DNA of 53,794 nucleotides from an uncultured Mollicutes bacterium (GCA_900548675.1 URLJ01000009.1:1-53794), one strand, 5' to 3'. Positions 44,080-53,617 are shown, numbered from the stretch's first letter. Notes: generated by a model not told the origin, from the sequence alone. Numbers and translations: made by a program.

Positions 44080-44106
44080 CGATAATAGATTTTTCATCTA
44101 TCATCG
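44080..44106 (-). terminator. Intrinsic terminator after the GHL10 surface protein
   Basis: CGATAATAGAT (44080-44090) pairs with ATCTATCATCG (44096-44106) and a long T tract follows on the minus strand. Confidence 0.85.
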
Positions 44107-44124
44107 CTTTTATTTTAATTAGTG

Positions 44125-47100
44125 TTACTTTCTTCTTAGTGAAATAAGCGCAACACCTAAAAGAGTAATAAGCATATATATATATGACATTTTAATGAAG
44201 GCACAATTTAATGGTTGTGATGTACCTTTTTTAGCAACCTTATCAATTTTTTGTTTAGTATTATTTAAAATGTGTTTAATTTCATCTAAATCTTCCGATG
44301 CTTCTATTTCTTCGGTAGCATCATTAATATATTTTAAAACTCTTTCATAATTAGCTTCACTATAATCATCTTCACTAACATAATCATTCAATTCTTCTAT
44401 CGCATTATTTCTTGCTTCTTCCAATTCACGATTTGAAGGTTTTCCTGTGATTGCCGCATTTAAAGCATCTACGGCATCGCTATAAGCTTCATCAAGTGCT
44501 TTTTCTGTTGCTGCTTCATCGATTTTTGTTATGCCAGATTCAAGTACTGCAAGTACTTTTTCTCTTTCGCTTTCACTGATTTCGGCCTTTTCATATATAT
44601 CATTAAGATTAGCTTTATATTCTGCTTTCTTTAAAGCAAGTTTTTCTTCTATCGTTTTGATATTTTTAATTTCCAAAAGAGCTTCTTCTTTTAGCGTATT
44701 AATTTGGCGTTCAGTTTGAGCCGCTCTTATTTGGTTTTCATAATTTTCAATAATTGCAGCTAATTCTGTTTTACTTGCTTCATCATATTTTCCATAATCG
44801 ATTGCCTCTTTAATTTCTTTAATCGTATCTTCGATAAATTTTAAGAATGCCTCTTTATCTTTTTCAACAGATGCAATCTTCATTAATCCTTCTGTTTTAT
44901 ATTTATCAATTTCAGCTATTGTTGAACTATTGTTAATTAAAAGAGTATATTTATCAACAAGTGCTTTGATTACTTCTTGGTTAGTTACAGTATATAAATT
45001 TAAATCATAGGAATTCTTTAATTCTTTAATTGAACTAGCCTTTAATTTTAAAATCTCTGCTTCTTGTTCTTTTTTAGTAGGAATAGCTTTAAGAGCTTCA
45101 TTTACTGTTTTATAAATTTCTTCTACTTCTATAATTGTTGTTGCGGCATCAATATCTAAATATGCATTATTTAAAATAATTGTTATAGATTTTTGATTTT
45201 CTGGACTATAATCATCTAAACTAACTATATTTTTTAGTTTGATAGTTACTTCTGTTTTCTTTGCTTTTAACTCTTCATCTAAAGTTTTTAATCCTGATAT
45301 TGAAGATTTTGCATTAGCGAGAATACTTTCTACTTCCTTGCATGTTACAGCAGCTGCAAATTTTTGTTTAGCTTCATTTATAATGTTAGTTATCAAAGTT
45401 TTATTTGCATCACTATATTTTGTAATATCTACAAAATTGTCAAGTTCATTTTCGGCTGCTTTCACTGCTGCAGGAAGTTTTTCGCGATCTTCTTCAGCGG
45501 CAGTTTTTACACTTCTTAATTTTGTAATAGCAGCATCTTTAATGCTTGTAATTTCTTCTGCAGTAACTGCACTTCTAATTTTCGCTACGGCGTCAGAAAT
45601 AGTGTTATTGATAATACTTATACCACTATCACTATATTTTGATAAATCAGTTATTACACTGTTTATTGCCCCAATTGCGGCATTTCTCAAAGTTTCAAGT
45701 TCTGCTTCAGCCTTCTTAAGAGAATCTAGTGTGTTTATAGCACTAACAAGTTTTTCATAATTAGTTACTTTAGCTTTTACTTCAGTAGTAGCACTATCAT
45801 ACAAAGCTTTTACTCTTTCAATCAATGCTTCATCTTTGATTGTAATTGTACTTGGAATTTTATTTATTTCATCAATAATTATTTGAGCTTTATCATCTGG
45901 TGTAGGTTCTGTTTCATTATAATTTTCAAGTAATACTTTTGTCCCTACTTCAATTTGTGTTGCTGGTTTCATCACAGAACCATTTATTAAACTATCCAAA
46001 TATCTTACACAATACATATATTCACCAGGTGCTAAAGTCACCGTTTCAGTTTCATCATATGTACTAGTTGTATATCTTACAATACCATCTTTATTTACAA
46101 TAAAGAATCCATAGCCATTAGTTGTATTAACGGCTGAATTTTCGGCATTTACTTTAAAAGTTATATTACTATTAGAAACATTACGATATAGAACTCCACA
46201 AGAACTCCAATGTATTGCAGGGAGATCTTTGCTTGTTATATCAAAATCATTTCCACTAGCGATGAAGAAACGATATCCATTAAACGATAGTGATCTTCCT
46301 GAAGCACCGATATAACCTCCTGTGTAGTTTTGGTCATCGTCTTTAGACATCGCTCCAGCTGCATTGCGGTAGAACAAACCTGTTTCATTACTTGCTGTTA
46401 CTCCTACATTAAACACTACTTTTTGAGAATAAGAAATATCTTCACCATCAATCGTTAAAATTAAATCAATAAATGTTTTTTCAAGAGGATTTTTAAGGCG
46501 TTTCCCTGTCGTTAAATCATAATATGATTGATTAGTATTTGCGGCATAACTCCATCTAACTTGATATCCATCGTATGAAAGTGGAAGTAATGTGTCACGT
46601 TTTAGATGTAGGTTTAAAGAATTTATTAATGAAGTGGCTTTTTCTTTTAAAGCTTTTAACTTCACTAACTTCGCTTCACTATTTACTAGCACTTCATAGT
46701 TTGTTACAAGTAACTTAGCTGCATCATCTAATTCTTCATATAATGCCCGAATATTTTTAACTAGTCCTTCATCATCAATCGTAAGGTCACTTGGAATTGT
46801 ACTTATTAATCTAATTACTGTATCATAAGAAGCATCTTCTTTTACCCCTACTGCTTCTGATATCACATTTGCTTTATTGACACTTGATACATAGTAAGTA
46901 TAGCCTTTTTCAACTTCTATAGTATTAGAAGTTGTACATTTATATAAATGATTGATATTTGTCGTATCTAGTGTTTCATTAGTATTTACTCGCCATACTA
47001 CATATTGTCTAACATTATCTAGCTTATTCCATGATAAGATGCCATCATTTAAAACAACATTTTCAACCTTAGGTGCAGGAGTATCTTTAAAGGATTTGAT

Positions 47101-48399
47101 AACAGCACCTGGTATTTGTTTATTCCATAATGTTTTAAGCGTCACTGCTCCTGCTTGTGCTAATGCATTGCTGCTTATAAGTGATGCGTATTTATACATA
47201 CTACTTCCATCAATTTCAGGATATTTTGTCATATCGAGTAATTGATTTTCTATTTCTTTAGGGCTACTCCAATAATAATAAGAACTTGATGGTTTAGTAT
47301 TTTCATTATAACCTAATGCCATATATATACCATGACCCATATACAAATTAACATTTTTGTTCTTTACACACCAACTCCACCATTTAGTGAGTTTTGCAAA
47401 ACTTGCATTTGTATGGCTAATTGCCCAATATGTTTGTGGTAAAATGTAATCAATCCATTCGTTATCGATCCATTTTTTTGTATCTGAATATAAGTAATTA
47501 TCATAATGAGCAAAGCCACTTGTATTACTTCCTATTGGTGAAATTAAATTGCCATTTGCATCATATTTAGGAACAGTACTATCGCCATAACTTGAACCAT
47601 TACGATAAATTCCTGATGGTGATATTCCAAGTTGAATAAATTTATTGTTCTTTTCATTATACTCAGTTAATGAGTCATGAAGTTGTTCAATGAATAAATC
47701 TACTTGTTCTCTTCTAAAATCACCTAGGCTAAGACCTTTGGTATTATATTTGTTTCTTGTAGCTGTATCATCTACACCACTAATATAGAAGTAATCATCA
47801 AAATGAATAGCATCTATATCGTATTTTTCAGCTACTTCCATACATGTGTCAACAATAAACTTTCTTACAGCTGGTTCTCCCGGATTGAGGATAACTCCCC
47901 CACTTGTTGAAAGATACATGCTTTTATCACTAGCAATATTATTACTAGGGAATGTCGCAGCTAACGCATCTAAATCATCTACACCTGTACTAGATATCCG
48001 GTAAGGATTCATCCAAGCATGAAATTCCATACCACGACGATGTGTCTCTTCTATCAACCATGTTAATGGATCAAATTCATCAAAATTAACATCTTGCCAC
48101 CAACTGGCAATAGGATTCATACTTGAATTATACATAGCGTTGTTATGAGTACGAACGTGGTATATTATCGCATTCATTCCCATGCTTTGCATATTGTCTA
48201 AAACAGTTGTCATCATCTTTTTGTATTGGGTTTCGTTTTGATATCTCGCAACATCGCCAGCAAAGTGTGATACCCATGCTGCTCTAAACTGTTGAACAGG
48301 GTAATTATACTCATCACTTGCGTTTACTGTTGGTTTAACAACTATTGCTAGTGATAAAGCTAGTATAAACATTATAAGTGTTTTCTTTATTATTTTCAT
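44125..48399 (-). CDS. Large surface protein with GHL10 domain and helical repeats
   Basis: The 1424 residues begin with a signal peptide (1-27). Residues 35-400 match the GHL10 (DUF187) glycosyl-hydrolase-like domain (AAWVSHF, HAWMNPYR, AIHFDDYFY). A fibronectin-type region and an extra beta domain follow. Two copies of a helical module occur (IPSDLTIDDEGLV and IPSTITIKDEALI). From about residue 900 to 1390 about seven helical repeats of 75-80 residues (DUF1542/FIVAR-like, often with DYSEAN-type motifs) form a stalk. The C-terminus has a membrane segment with RRK; no LPXTG sortase signal is seen. It likely binds or processes glycan at the surface. The start follows GAGGTTCTAA. Confidence 0.87.
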   Translation of the reverse strand: MKIIKKTLIMFILALSLAIVVKPTVNASDEYNYPVQQFRAAWVSHFAGDVARYQNETQYKKMMTTVLDNMQSMGMNAIIYHVRTHNNAMYNSSMNPIASWWQDVNFDEFDPLTWLIEETHRRGMEFHAWMNPYRISSTGVDDLDALAATFPSNNIASDKSMYLSTSGGVILNPGEPAVRKFIVDTCMEVAEKYDIDAIHFDDYFYISGVDDTATRNKYNTKGLSLGDFRREQVDLFIEQLHDSLTEYNEKNNKFIQLGISPSGIYRNGSSYGDSTVPKYDANGNLISPIGSNTSGFAHYDNYLYSDTKKWIDNEWIDYILPQTYWAISHTNASFAKLTKWWSWCVKNKNVNLYMGHGIYMALGYNENTKPSSSYYYWSSPKEIENQLLDMTKYPEIDGSSMYKYASLISSNALAQAGAVTLKTLWNKQIPGAVIKSFKDTPAPKVENVVLNDGILSWNKLDNVRQYVVWRVNTNETLDTTNINHLYKCTTSNTIEVEKGYTYYVSSVNKANVISEAVGVKEDASYDTVIRLISTIPSDLTIDDEGLVKNIRALYEELDDAAKLLVTNYEVLVNSEAKLVKLKALKEKATSLINSLNLHLKRDTLLPLSYDGYQVRWSYAANTNQSYYDLTTGKRLKNPLEKTFIDLILTIDGEDISYSQKVVFNVGVTASNETGLFYRNAAGAMSKDDDQNYTGGYIGASGRSLSFNGYRFFIASGNDFDITSKDLPAIHWSSCGVLYRNVSNSNITFKVNAENSAVNTTNGYGFFIVNKDGIVRYTTSTYDETETVTLAPGEYMYCVRYLDSLINGSVMKPATQIEVGTKVLLENYNETEPTPDDKAQIIIDEINKIPSTITIKDEALIERVKALYDSATTEVKAKVTNYEKLVSAINTLDSLKKAEAELETLRNAAIGAINSVITDLSKYSDSGISIINNTISDAVAKIRSAVTAEEITSIKDAAITKLRSVKTAAEEDREKLPAAVKAAENELDNFVDITKYSDANKTLITNIINEAKQKFAAAVTCKEVESILANAKSSISGLKTLDEELKAKKTEVTIKLKNIVSLDDYSPENQKSITIILNNAYLDIDAATTIIEVEEIYKTVNEALKAIPTKKEQEAEILKLKASSIKELKNSYDLNLYTVTNQEVIKALVDKYTLLINNSSTIAEIDKYKTEGLMKIASVEKDKEAFLKFIEDTIKEIKEAIDYGKYDEASKTELAAIIENYENQIRAAQTERQINTLKEEALLEIKNIKTIEEKLALKKAEYKANLNDIYEKAEISESEREKVLAVLESGITKIDEAATEKALDEAYSDAVDALNAAITGKPSNRELEEARNNAIEELNDYVSEDDYSEANYERVLKYINDATEEIEASEDLDEIKHILNNTKQKIDKVAKKGTSQPLNCAFIKMSYIYMLITLLGVALISLRRK

Positions 48400-48575
48400 T
48401 TAGAACCTCTTTCTTTTTTATCTTACTTTATTCTAACATAAATCATCTTTTTTTTCAACTATTTTTGGCATTTTTATATATATTTTTTTTGGTATTTAAA
48501 CAGGCTATAATATTTGGAATATAATGGTACAAGAGTGTATATAATAATACTGAATAAATGATTTGTGAGGTATTT

Positions 48576-49049
48576 ATGAAAGAATTTTTGAAAAAAATAA
48601 ATTTTAAAACAATCCTTCTTTTTTTGTTGTTTCTATTAATCTATGCTTTACCTGCTTTTTTCTTTAAAGTAGATAAAGAGTTTTATGCATCACTTAAAAA
48701 AATAAATATACCAGTTATTGTATTTCCTATTGTATGGAGTATTATATATATATTTTTAAGTATTCTTCTAGTCTTTTTAGTAAGAAACTATCCTTTTAAA
48801 GAACACAAAAAGTTATATATTTATTACTTAATAAACTACTTAATTCAAGCTTCTTTTACACCTGTCTTTTTTATGGGGCATAACTTGTTCTTAGGATATA
48901 TTATTGCGATAGCAACTTTTGCTTCAACTATTTTTCTCTTCCTTGAGGTTTTCCCTTTAAATAAAAAGGCTTCGTTGTTACTTGTTCCGTATTTAGGATG
49001 GGGACTTTTTGCGAGCATCCTTTCCATTTTAATATATATATGGAACTAA
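48576..49049 (+). CDS. TspO/MBR-like membrane protein
   Basis: The 157-residue protein has five membrane segments as in TspO/MBR (peripheral benzodiazepine receptor-like). The family-like FPIVWSIIYIFLSILL is seen in the second segment. It is the only plus-strand gene between 23 and 53.6 kb. Family members bind porphyrins or other lipids; function here is unknown. The start at 48576 follows GTGAGG. Possible -10 boxes lie at 48506-48511 and 48520-48525. It meets bioY stop to stop with no gap. Confidence 0.82.
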   Translation: MKEFLKKINFKTILLFLLFLLIYALPAFFFKVDKEFYASLKKINIPVIVFPIVWSIIYIFLSILLVFLVRNYPFKEHKKLYIYYLINYLIQASFTPVFFMGHNLFLGYIIAIATFASTIFLFLEVFPLNKKASLLLVPYLGWGLFASILSILIYIWN

Positions 49050-49583
49050 TTAGTAATTATCTTTATTTAAATTGGTTTTATTATTGATTAAGAATCCAAT
49101 GTAACTTGCTAATGCTATTTTTATCAAATCTGGTATTATAAATGGTACAACAGCCGTCATTATCGTAGCTTTAAAACTTGTTTTTGACAAAGACATATAC
49201 CACAGACTACCTACACTGTAACATAATATAGTTCCGATAAGCATCCATATTATATACCAAAAAAATTGTTTTCTTTTTTTTATAATACCGATTGATGTAA
49301 ATAATCCCATTAAGAGATATCCGAAAATATATCCGCCTGTTAAACCAAATAGCGTTCCTATTCCTGATCTATAAGAAGAAAAAACGGGAATGCCTATTGC
49401 TCCTAAAGCGATATATAAAAGTATTACAAATACTGTATCAAGTGGTGATAAAATAGCCGCAATAACATATATCACAAATGTTGAAAGTGAAATAGGAATA
49501 GCCCCTATGGGGATAGAAATAGGTGACAAAACGCATAAAAGAGCGGCTAAAATACTTATTGTAGTAATACGTTTAATTTTCAT
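49050..49583 (-). CDS. bioY: Biotin transporter substrate-binding protein BioY
   Basis: BioY is the S component of the ECF biotin importer. The 177 residues have six membrane segments and family patterns: the IPIGAIPISLSTFVIYVIAA region, GIGTLFGLTGGYIFGYLLMG and the C-terminal IIPDLIKIALASYIG. The EcfA/A'/T energy module is not in the window and is probably shared. It should supply biotin to the decarboxylase carrier through BirA. Confidence 0.94.
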   Translation of the reverse strand: MKIKRITTISILAALLCVLSPISIPIGAIPISLSTFVIYVIAAILSPLDTVFVILLYIALGAIGIPVFSSYRSGIGTLFGLTGGYIFGYLLMGLFTSIGIIKKRKQFFWYIIWMLIGTILCYSVGSLWYMSLSKTSFKATIMTAVVPFIIPDLIKIALASYIGFLINNKTNLNKDNY

Positions 49584-49601
49584 TTTATTCCTTTCTTAAT
49601 T

Positions 49602-49634
49602 ATGGGGGGTTAGAAGTTTTCTTCTAGCCCCCAT
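49602..49634. terminator. GC-rich hairpin between an M18 gene and bioY
   Basis: A stem of about 14 bp with runs of five to six G and C joins 49602-49616 to 49621-49634 around TTTT. It lies about 18 bases before the bioY start. On the minus strand no T run follows, so it may end M18 transcription poorly or control bioY. Confidence 0.6.
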
Positions 49635-49658
49635 CTTTATTTTCGTTTTTAGTTATTT

Positions 49659-50957
49659 TTATATTTTATATTTATTATCTATATATGTTATATTGGAATT
49701 ATAAAATGCTTTTACCGCATCTAATAAATATGCTGGATCTTTTGTACCGGCCGTTTCATACATCGAATGCATCGCTAATTGGGCAAGACCTATATCAATT
49801 GAATTAATACTAACCTTAGAAAGCGAAATGGCTCCAAGAGTTGATCCTCCTCTTTGATCTGATCTATTTGTATAATGTTGATAAGGTACTTTGTTTTCAT
49901 CAAGTATTGCCTTAAATATACCCCATGATATACCATCTGTTGTATATGCAGTTGAAGCGTTATGTTTAATAACTACCCCTTTGTTCATTTCAACATAATT
50001 AGTTGGGTCGGCTTTTTCCAAGTGATTAGGGTGCACTGCATGGGCATTGTCACAACTTACGATGAAAGATGAAGCTAGTTTTTCTAACATTGCTGTTTTG
50101 TTAATATTTAAGCTTTCTTGAATAACATCAAGAACATCTTCTAAAAGGGTTGATGCAGCACCATTTTTAGTTCTTGAACCAACTTCTTCATTATTAAAGG
50201 CTACAAAAATATTGACTTTATCCGCATTTTCACTAGCCAATAAACCCTTTAAACATATATATGTCGATTCCAAATTGTCTATTCTAGCAGAAGAAAAGAA
50301 TTCCTTAGAAGCACCTATTATCTTAGCTTTTTCTCTATTATACAAGAATAAATCATAACTTAATATTTCTTCTTCTTCATCAAGTTTTATTCTTTCCTTT
50401 AAGAAAGTTAAAAAATCTTTATCGGTTTTAAAACCTAACAAAGGTAATAAATCAATTTGTGGATTTATGGTATTTCCTGCACCATCTCTCATTAAATGTA
50501 TTGCCACATTGGGAATGATAAGAAGATCTTCATCAATATTTACGATTTTACTTTCTATTTTTAGAGTTTCATTTTCTCTTTTTTGGACTATTACTCTACC
50601 AGCTATACTCATTACACGATCAAATAAAGTTGAAATTATTGGCCCGCCATATACTTCAACATTGAGCATTTCGTATTCTCTAGCTGTAATTCGTGCGAGA
50701 GGTTTAATTTTTAGAGTAGGAGAGTCTGTATGAGTTGCAACAATATTGAAGCCATTAAAATGTTGTTTTAGGCCCATTTTAAAGGCAACAAGCGAAGTTT
50801 CATCTTTTATCAAATAATATTTACCCCCTTCTTCTAATGTTTGGATATTTGAAGGGTCTATTTTTGTAAATTTTTCACTAAGTAACATTTTTTCCATTTC
50901 TTTTACAGTTTGAAATGGTGTAACACTATTGTTTAAGAAATTTAATAATTCTTGCAT
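49659..50957 (-). CDS. M18-family aminopeptidase
   Basis: The 432-residue enzyme has M18 metallopeptidase features: zinc ligand and catalytic regions ATHTDSPTLKIKP, NNEEVGSRTKNGA, SCDNAHAVHPNHLEK and AMHSMYETAG. M18 enzymes remove N-terminal Asp/Glu or other residues as dodecamers. It lies 21 bases downstream of the M29 gene, so the two form an operon that trims intracellular peptides. Confidence 0.94.
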   Translation of the reverse strand: MQELLNFLNNSVTPFQTVKEMEKMLLSEKFTKIDPSNIQTLEEGGKYYLIKDETSLVAFKMGLKQHFNGFNIVATHTDSPTLKIKPLARITAREYEMLNVEVYGGPIISTLFDRVMSIAGRVIVQKRENETLKIESKIVNIDEDLLIIPNVAIHLMRDGAGNTINPQIDLLPLLGFKTDKDFLTFLKERIKLDEEEEILSYDLFLYNREKAKIIGASKEFFSSARIDNLESTYICLKGLLASENADKVNIFVAFNNEEVGSRTKNGAASTLLEDVLDVIQESLNINKTAMLEKLASSFIVSCDNAHAVHPNHLEKADPTNYVEMNKGVVIKHNASTAYTTDGISWGIFKAILDENKVPYQHYTNRSDQRGGSTLGAISLSKVSINSIDIGLAQLAMHSMYETAGTKDPAYLLDAVKAFYNSNITYIDNKYKI

Positions 50958-50978
50958 AAATTATCCCTTTCGTATGTT

Positions 50979-52220
50979 TTAAATTATGAAATTACCATTT
51001 TCAATTATTTTAACTTTTTCTCCATTATGCGTAGTTCCGATAACTTCCATGTCACGACTACCAAACATGAAATCAACGTGGGTCATTGAGGAATTAGAAC
51101 CATTTTGTTCCAATTCTTCTTCTGTCATATTTTCAGCACCTTTTAAATTAGTTGTCGTATATGATGCACCAAGTGCTAAATGACATGAAGCATTTTCATC
51201 AAAAAGTGTATTGTAAAATAAAATATTCATTTTGTTAATTGGAGAATCATAAGGAATTAGTGCGACTTCTCCTAAACGGCAACTACCTTCATCAAAGTTT
51301 ACTAAGCTTTGTAATGCTTCATTTTCCCTTTTGGCATGGTAGTTTACTACTTTACCATCTTTGAATTCTAGATAAAATTCATCTATTAACTTTCCTTGAT
51401 AATTTAATGGTTTTGTAGCTACTACTTTACCATTTGTTTTTTTATTGTGTGGCATACAGAAGTTTTCTTCTGTAGGGATATTCGGATTAAATACTTGGTT
51501 GTTAGCAGCAATTTCTGCTCCTCCTGCCCATATATGATTTTCTACTAATCCAACTTCCAAATCGGTTCCTATACTATTCTTAAAATGAAGACTAACAAAA
51601 TTTAAATCATTCAATTTTTTGTTTCTTTCTTCCATATCTTTATTTAATTTTTCCCATTCTTTAACAGGATCATTATCAAGAGTAACGTGAGATGCTTTTA
51701 AAATAGCCTCAAGCAATGCTTTTTCAGCCTCAGCAACAGGTAAATCTGGGAATACTCTTTTAGCCCAAGAAGGATTAGGATATGCAACAACGCACCATTG
51801 CCCTTTGTTTGACATTGTATATTCTTTAAAGAACGTTGTAGCCTTTGAATATACTCTTTGGACAGCTTGAATTTTCGCTGGATCAAGGTCTTTCATTAAT
51901 CCTGGATTAGGAGAAGTTATTGATATCAAAGCAGCATTTTGATCTACTAAATAATGCATGCGTTCAATTACTCCCCCTGGAATTGTCGTTAATCCTTTTA
52001 CTGGAGCGAATTCATATTCATTTTTAGAAGTTTCGTCATCACTCCAATCAATCATAACTTTTAAAGCTCCGTTTAAGTACGCTTCTTTAACAAGATGACG
52101 CACTAATTCAACTGACGCAATAGGGGCTTTAATTAAAACAATTTGATCTTGTTTAACATTGATACCACTTTTTACAATTAGGTTGGCAAATTTTTGTAAT
52201 AATATTTCTTTGTTATTCAT
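50979..52220 (-). CDS. M29-family aminopeptidase (AmpS/PepS type)
   Basis: The 413-residue protein matches M29 thermophilic-type aminopeptidases: the N-terminal LIKAPIASVELVRHLVKEAY, the central IWAGGAEIAANNQVF and ENFCMPHNKKTNG, and metal-binding residues in the C-terminal half (ASCHLALGASYTT and MTHVDFMFGSRDMEV). It removes N-terminal residues with broad specificity. AGAGGT precedes the ATG at 52218-52220. It is followed by the M18 gene. Confidence 0.95.
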   Translation of the reverse strand: MNNKEILLQKFANLIVKSGINVKQDQIVLIKAPIASVELVRHLVKEAYLNGALKVMIDWSDDETSKNEYEFAPVKGLTTIPGGVIERMHYLVDQNAALISITSPNPGLMKDLDPAKIQAVQRVYSKATTFFKEYTMSNKGQWCVVAYPNPSWAKRVFPDLPVAEAEKALLEAILKASHVTLDNDPVKEWEKLNKDMEERNKKLNDLNFVSLHFKNSIGTDLEVGLVENHIWAGGAEIAANNQVFNPNIPTEENFCMPHNKKTNGKVVATKPLNYQGKLIDEFYLEFKDGKVVNYHAKRENEALQSLVNFDEGSCRLGEVALIPYDSPINKMNILFYNTLFDENASCHLALGASYTTTNLKGAENMTEEELEQNGSNSSMTHVDFMFGSRDMEVIGTTHNGEKVKIIENGNFII

Positions 52221-52281
52221 ATATATACCTCTTTTTTAATAGTATACCATATTTTAATCAGTTTTACAACTTTATTATATT

Positions 52282-52318
52282 AAAAAACGAACTACACAAA
52301 AAGTATAATTCGTTTTTT
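52282..52318 (-). terminator. Intrinsic terminator after the DUF4097 lipoprotein
   Basis: AAAAAACGAA (52282-52291) pairs with TTCGTTTTTT (52309-52318). T-rich sequence lies on both sides, so it may act in both directions. The stop codon of the DUF4097 gene is 6 bases away. Confidence 0.82.
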
Positions 52319-52323
52319 TAATA

Positions 52324-53175
52324 TTAATTAATATTCAAGTTTCCACTTACACTCTTAACATATATGTTACAAGTGCCTTCACCAAATATTCTTTTACTTC
52401 CAGATGTTCTATAGTCTAATGAAGTATTGAGTTTACCACTTGTTGTTTTATATGTCAATGTTGCAGAAAAATCATTTGTTACAAGAAGATTTACTTTTGA
52501 ACTAGTAACTTTAATTTCAATATTTGTGAAACTTTCTAGTTCCATCTTAACGTCACCACTTACAGAATTAGCTGTGATATTTTTGGAAATTAAACTACCA
52601 ATATTCAGTTTACCAGAAACTGTTTCAATATCGAATTTTGTAGAAGAAGTCACTTTGTTTAAAGAAACGTCACCTGAAGTAGTACTAATATCACAAGTTT
52701 TTGTTTTAACTTCTTTAATGTTTATATTTCCAGAAACTGTTTTAATATTGATATTACTACCTGTAAGTTTATCACTAATAACATCAGCACTAATTGAATC
52801 AATATTCATTTCTTTACCACTAGGTACTTGAATTGTAATAAACTTCTTTTTGCTTTCAATATCTGATCTCAATCCTGATTTCCAAAACTTTACATATAGT
52901 ACACCATCTTTTACTAAACTGTGCACTTTCTTATCATATTTTAAATTTTGATCACTTTCAGTTATTTTAATTGTACTATTCGTCGATTCAACGATTTTTA
53001 CCTCGCCACAAGACCAATCTATTTCAACTTTACTAATCGTTTCTTTATAGGTTTGATCACCTACTTTATAATCTTTTGCATCACTGTATTTTTCGCATCC
53101 TACACGACTTTTACATGATGTAAGGGTTAATGTAAGAACAAAAATCAAAAATAATTGAATGATTCTTTTTTTCAT
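52324..53175 (-). CDS. DUF4097 beta-repeat lipoprotein
   Basis: The 283-residue lipoprotein (lipobox LTSC) has beta-strand repeats of the DUF4097 putative adhesin type: INIKTVSGNINIKEV, CDISTTSGDVSLNKV and FDIETVSGKLNIGSL. The repeating SG-(N/D)-(I/V) pattern suggests a beta-helix on the cell surface. It is downstream of rpmE but separated by a terminator. Function is unknown. AAGGAAAT precedes the ATG. Confidence 0.87.
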   Translation of the reverse strand: MKKRIIQLFLIFVLTLTLTSCKSRVGCEKYSDAKDYKVGDQTYKETISKVEIDWSCGEVKIVESTNSTIKITESDQNLKYDKKVHSLVKDGVLYVKFWKSGLRSDIESKKKFITIQVPSGKEMNIDSISADVISDKLTGSNINIKTVSGNINIKEVKTKTCDISTTSGDVSLNKVTSSTKFDIETVSGKLNIGSLISKNITANSVSGDVKMELESFTNIEIKVTSSKVNLLVTNDFSATLTYKTTSGKLNTSLDYRTSGSKRIFGEGTCNIYVKSVSGNLNIN

Positions 53176-53206
53176 TTTTTATTTCCTTCCTTTATATAGA
53201 ATAAAA

Positions 53207-53223
53207 GTCCAACAAAGTTGGAC
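53207..53223 (-). terminator. Intrinsic terminator after rpmE
   Basis: GTCCAAC (53207-53213) pairs with GTTGGAC (53217-53223) around AAA and is followed by TTTTATTC on the minus strand. It lies 13 bases after the rpmE stop codon. Confidence 0.8.
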
Positions 53224-53236
53224 ATTAATTCAAAAA

Positions 53237-53455
53237 CTATTTAGCTGTTTTTTTAGCCATACTAGCACGTTTATTAAATTTATCAATACGTCCAGCTGCT
53301 TGAACAAACTTTTGTTCTCCTGTGTAGAATGGATGACATTTTGAGCATGTATCAACACGGATTTCTTTTAATGTTGAACCAGTTTCAAATTCATTACCAC
53401 ATGAAACACAGATAGCTTTTACCTTATGATAATTTGGATGAATGCCTTTTTTCAT
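53237..53455 (-). CDS. rpmE: Ribosomal protein L31 (zinc-binding type)
   Basis: The 72-residue protein matches L31: MKKGIHPNYH start, two CxxC zinc motifs (CVSC and CSKC), then the HPFYTGEQKFVQAAGRIDKF signature. The cysteines make it the zinc-binding (C+) form used when zinc is plentiful. The ATG at 53453-53455 follows GAAGGAG. Transcription starts from a consensus promoter with a 57-base leader. Confidence 0.97.
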   Translation of the reverse strand: MKKGIHPNYHKVKAICVSCGNEFETGSTLKEIRVDTCSKCHPFYTGEQKFVQAAGRIDKFNKRASMAKKTAK

Positions 53456-53471
53456 ATGTACTCCTTCCGCC

Positions 53472-53499
53472 ATGGTATACGATATCGATTTGTTACCAT
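53472..53499 (-). promoter_or_regulatory. Hairpin in the rpmE leader
   Basis: ATGGTA (53472-53477) and TACCAT (53494-53499) form a 6-bp stem in the leader of rpmE, 17 bases before the start codon. Autoregulatory leaders are known for L31 genes in Firmicutes, so this is a candidate; I cannot match it to a specific family. Confidence 0.4.
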
Positions 53500-53518
53500 A
53501 GTAAGTCATTTCCTATAT

Positions 53519-53547
53519 ATTATACCAAAATTACATATATATGTCAA
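53519..53547 (-). promoter_or_regulatory. Consensus sigma-A promoter of rpmE
   Basis: On the minus strand TTGACA (53542-53547) and TATAAT (53519-53524) are 17 bases apart with an upstream TG-type base pattern (TTGG) before the -10. It is one of the best matches to consensus in the window. Confidence 0.9.
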
Positions 53548-53617
53548 ATTATATGTCTAATATTTTTTTTAAATTTTGTTGTGTTACAATTGATGTGAGA
53601 CTTCTTGAATTGAAAAA

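Noticed and set aside
45239..45760. Plus-strand open frame of 173 codons
   Set aside because: It lies antisense inside the helical-repeat region of the GHL10 protein, whose Ala/Lys/Glu-rich codons leave the opposite strand open. It has no ribosome-binding site and a low-complexity Ser/Ala/Leu product.
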